Positions 61,945-64,000 of a stretch of DNA of 64,000 nucleotides are shown one piece after another. Within the stretch, counting starts at the first letter, position 1. Every line of letters starts with the position of its first letter. The notes below the pieces were generated by a model that was not told the DNA's origin, did not search any database, and saw only the letters and a list, made by a program, of their open reading frames with translations. Source of the stretch: Phycisphaerae bacterium (GTDB lineage: Bacteria; Planctomycetota; Phycisphaerae; SM23-33); the NCBI GenBank assembly GCA_011050235.1, contig DRGC01000062.1:52748-116747 (forward strand), written 5' to 3'. The position numbers were made by a program, and so were the translations under genes.

Positions 61945-63801
61945 CTATTCCGAAGGCCCCTGCGCCTCGTCGGCAAGGGCCTCTTCGACTCCGACGGCGT
62001 GTTCACCGACCACGTGCCCATCGGCGGCCAAATCGACCGCCCGATAGCCGCCCTTCGCCCGGAAGTAGACAATCAAGGCGATGTAGCACGCCGCCATAAT
62101 CAGCGGCAAAACGGCGATCCACTGCATCGCGAAGCGGGTGGAGTCGATCTCCACCTCGTGGATAGCGGCGTGTTCAGCCTTGATCGATGCCTCAAAGCCG
62201 GCCTCGTCGACAAGGATGCCTGCAGCGGTCAAAGCAGTCAGCACCTCTTGGTCAGAGAGCTTCGTCTTGTCGCCTTCGGGGCGAAGGACCATGTCGTAGG
62301 TCCAACGGGCCTTGGCGATGTAGTCCTTGTTGACGGCCAGGGCGTCGGCTAGCGCCGCTTCATCGCCCAGCTCGGCCAGCGTCTGCTGGCGGATGTCGTA
62401 CAGGTCCTTGGCCCCGTTGAGTTGATTGACGGCCGTCTCGTTCCGTGCCGTGTAGCTACCGAACACGCTGGCCTTGGGTGTTGGGTCGACATACTTGACC
62501 GCCAATGCCGGGGTCTCATTGAGCTTGGCGACGGCGCGGCTGTCCTGCAACTGGCCCATCAGCGGGAAGCCGATAATGCCCACGCCCAGCATGCCGACGC
62601 CGGCGATGGCGTTTAGTGTCAAAGCGCCGCCGCGGGGGAAACGCTCAGCGACCAGCCCGATCGTCACCGGCCAGAAGAACGCCTGGCCCATGCCATAGAT
62701 CGTCGCCGTGATCAGGATCCAGATCGGCACGCTGACGGCGGCCAGTGTGTACAGGCCGACCGCCGCGAACAGCGACCCCATGAGCAGCACGCCCAGAGGC
62801 TTGAGCACCTTGACGAACGGGCCGATACAGAACCGCATCACCAGCATGATGGAGGCGGTGTAGACCAGGATCCATCCCCCGTCGATACCGAGGTCCTTCA
62901 TGCCGGGGTCGCGGAGTTCCTTCATCCACCCGTCGGTGCCCAGCTCGGTGATCGCCAACAGAATCATGATCAGCAGCAGGAACGAGTACATCCCTCGCCC
63001 GAACGATTGCGTATAGACGCCCATACACAGCACCGCGAACAGCAGGGAGAAGACCACCACGTCGCCGCGAGCGACATCGGACCAGCCAAACCACTGCTGG
63101 CAGAGCGTGCCCAGCTGCCAGACGATCATGAAGGAGACGATCAGCGCCCCGAAGATGCCGCATTCCTTGAGCATGTCCTTGTAGGGCACGCCCGCAGCCA
63201 CACGCTCATTGATCGGGAACTTGCACCGCAGCATCATGGCCCCGTACAGGGCGGTCGGCAGCAGCAACAGCCCGGCCTTGGCCTGCCATGGCGCATCACC
63301 CATCAACAGCGTCAGCGCGCCGCCGAGGACCATGCCCCCGGCCCAGCCGCCGTGGAGGATCGTCAGCATCTTGGTCTTGCTCTTGGGGTACATCGTGGCG
63401 ACGATCGGATTGACAATGGCTTCGACCGTCCCGGCCGCCAGGCCCGCCAGGACGGACCCAGCCCATAAGCTCCAATACCCCTTTGTCAGGAAGAACATCA
63501 CCACGGAGGCGACGTGGAAGGCAAAGGCGAAGATCATGCTCTTGCCGTACCCGATGCGGTCGACGATCAGGCTGAACAGCACGATGCTGATGCCGAACGG
63601 CCAGAACCCCGCCCCCATGATTTCGCCCTTTTGGGTCTCGGTCAGGAGAAACTGCGTCTGCAGCTCGCCGATGATGAAGCCGCGGATGACAAACGCGAAC
63701 GCCGTGGCCACCAGGGCGACGAAGCACGCCCAGAAGAGCAATCGGTTGTGGGCCCCGGCTCGATCGTCCAGGGCGGATGCGGCCAGAGCGGCATCGGACA
63801 T
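61945..63801 (-). CDS. Major facilitator superfamily transporter with a large C-terminal loop
   Basis: 618 residues from ATG 63801, with AAGGAG 9 bases upstream. Eleven helices with MFS motifs follow (GFWPFGISIVLFSLIVDRIGY, AGSVLAGLAAGTVEAIVNPI, LHGGWAGGMVLGGALTLL). The charged loop of ~135 residues (about 435-570; DLYDIRQQTLAELGDEAAL) stands before the last helix (WIAVLPLIMAACYIALIVYF). The loop may face the periplasm. The N-terminal half resembles the fucose/glucose (FucP) branch. Substrate unknown. It lies directly before atpE but 140 bases away. Confidence 0.88.
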   Translation of the reverse strand: MSDAALAASALDDRAGAHNRLLFWACFVALVATAFAFVIRGFIIGELQTQFLLTETQKGEIMGAGFWPFGISIVLFSLIVDRIGYGKSMIFAFAFHVASVVMFFLTKGYWSLWAGSVLAGLAAGTVEAIVNPIVATMYPKSKTKMLTILHGGWAGGMVLGGALTLLMGDAPWQAKAGLLLLPTALYGAMMLRCKFPINERVAAGVPYKDMLKECGIFGALIVSFMIVWQLGTLCQQWFGWSDVARGDVVVFSLLFAVLCMGVYTQSFGRGMYSFLLLIMILLAITELGTDGWMKELRDPGMKDLGIDGGWILVYTASIMLVMRFCIGPFVKVLKPLGVLLMGSLFAAVGLYTLAAVSVPIWILITATIYGMGQAFFWPVTIGLVAERFPRGGALTLNAIAGVGMLGVGIIGFPLMGQLQDSRAVAKLNETPALAVKYVDPTPKASVFGSYTARNETAVNQLNGAKDLYDIRQQTLAELGDEAALADALAVNKDYIAKARWTYDMVLRPEGDKTKLSDQEVLTALTAAGILVDEAGFEASIKAEHAAIHEVEIDSTRFAMQWIAVLPLIMAACYIALIVYFRAKGGYRAVDLAADGHVVGEHAVGVEEALADEAQGPSE

Positions 63802-63947
63802 CGGACATGTCTCCTTGTCTGCAAGCACAGCAGGGCGAGATCAGCGGAAGCGAATAGGCAGAAGTGTAGCGAATCTGCGGCCGGAGACAAGGGGGAGCAG
63901 GTCGAGAGAATTGATCTCTGCTGCAGGCCCTCGGCGACGGGAAAGAC

Positions 63948-64000
63948 ATGACCAAACCCAATGACCAAGGTTCAACGGCCGGCCCCGCCGCACTGGCGGG
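63948..64000 (+). CDS. Possible start of a gene cut by the right edge
   Basis: ATG at 63948 opens a frame of 17 codons (MTKPNDQGSTAGPAAL) to the window end, with GGGAAAG about 5 bases upstream. It is divergent from the MFS gene, and the gap 63802-63947 would be the shared promoter region. Too short for any family call. Confidence 0.3.
   Translation, partial: MTKPNDQGSTAGPAALA

Overview
The window looks like chromosomal DNA from a planctomycete, most likely of the class Phycisphaerae. This is inferred from high GC, a PEP-CTERM sorting tail, lysine-rich histone-H1-like sequences, a Chlamydia/spirochaete-type V-ATPase operon, KDO/LPS genes, and several proteins I only associate with planctomycetes. 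No rRNA operon, phage or complete insertion sequence is visible.

Layout. 0-6.1 kb: scpB (partial), fmt-rsmB-smpB, a sodium:neurotransmitter-type symporter, and the tmRNA gene ssrA (tag ANTDLALAA), so both parts of trans-translation lie close together. 6.1-9.7 kb: a decayed accessory patch directly behind ssrA, with a cruciform repeat, a GIY-YIG gene, a Skp-like lipoprotein, remnants of a PEP-CTERM gene, a glycyl-radical enzyme and a recombinase, and an orphan HExxH peptidase. 9.7-19.7 kb: EamA transporter, RhlE helicase, GH39 glycosidase, glycogen-synthase-like glycosyltransferase, pyrD-aroB-membrane protein, and a site-2 protease. 19.7-24.7 kb: kdsD-kdsC-giant LptC/OstA-like protein, an LPS operon. 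24.8-30.5 kb: M24 peptidase, accB-accC, PPi-type phosphofructokinase convergent with archaeal-type phosphoglycerate mutase. 30.6-32.3 kb: a lipoprotein gene between 183-bp direct duplications, then tRNA-Glu and tRNA-Lys. 32.4-35.6 kb: rpsB-tsf-pyrH-frr. 35.7-52.2 kb: planctomycete proteins, groES-groEL, yjbQ, rbsK, purM, HEAT protein, ROK kinase, trpE, vanZ-like, parA, and a 53-residue histone-H1-like gene. 52.4-64 kb: esterase lipoprotein, the V-ATPase operon E-(DUF2764)-A-B-D-I-K, and an MFS transporter.

How it works together. The V-ATPase proteolipid keeps the Na+-ligand pattern of Enterococcus NtpK, which together with the Na+ symporter suggests a sodium economy. The PPi-PFK and cofactor-independent mutase suggest an energy-sparing glycolysis. 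kdsD, kdsC and the LptC-like protein would serve outer-membrane LPS.

The most striking signal is in the V-ATPase operon. Two different four-helix-bundle (23S-rRNA-intervening-sequence-type) genes are inserted exactly between atpA/atpB and atpB/atpD. Each is enclosed by inverted arrays of degenerate heptamers (GATTNNN or TGAATGN) that start at the neighbouring gene's stop codon. ORF-less copies of the GATTNNN arrays sit at the stop codons of two convergent gene pairs (29.2 and 42.8 kb). The layout resembles rRNA intervening sequences transplanted into mRNA.
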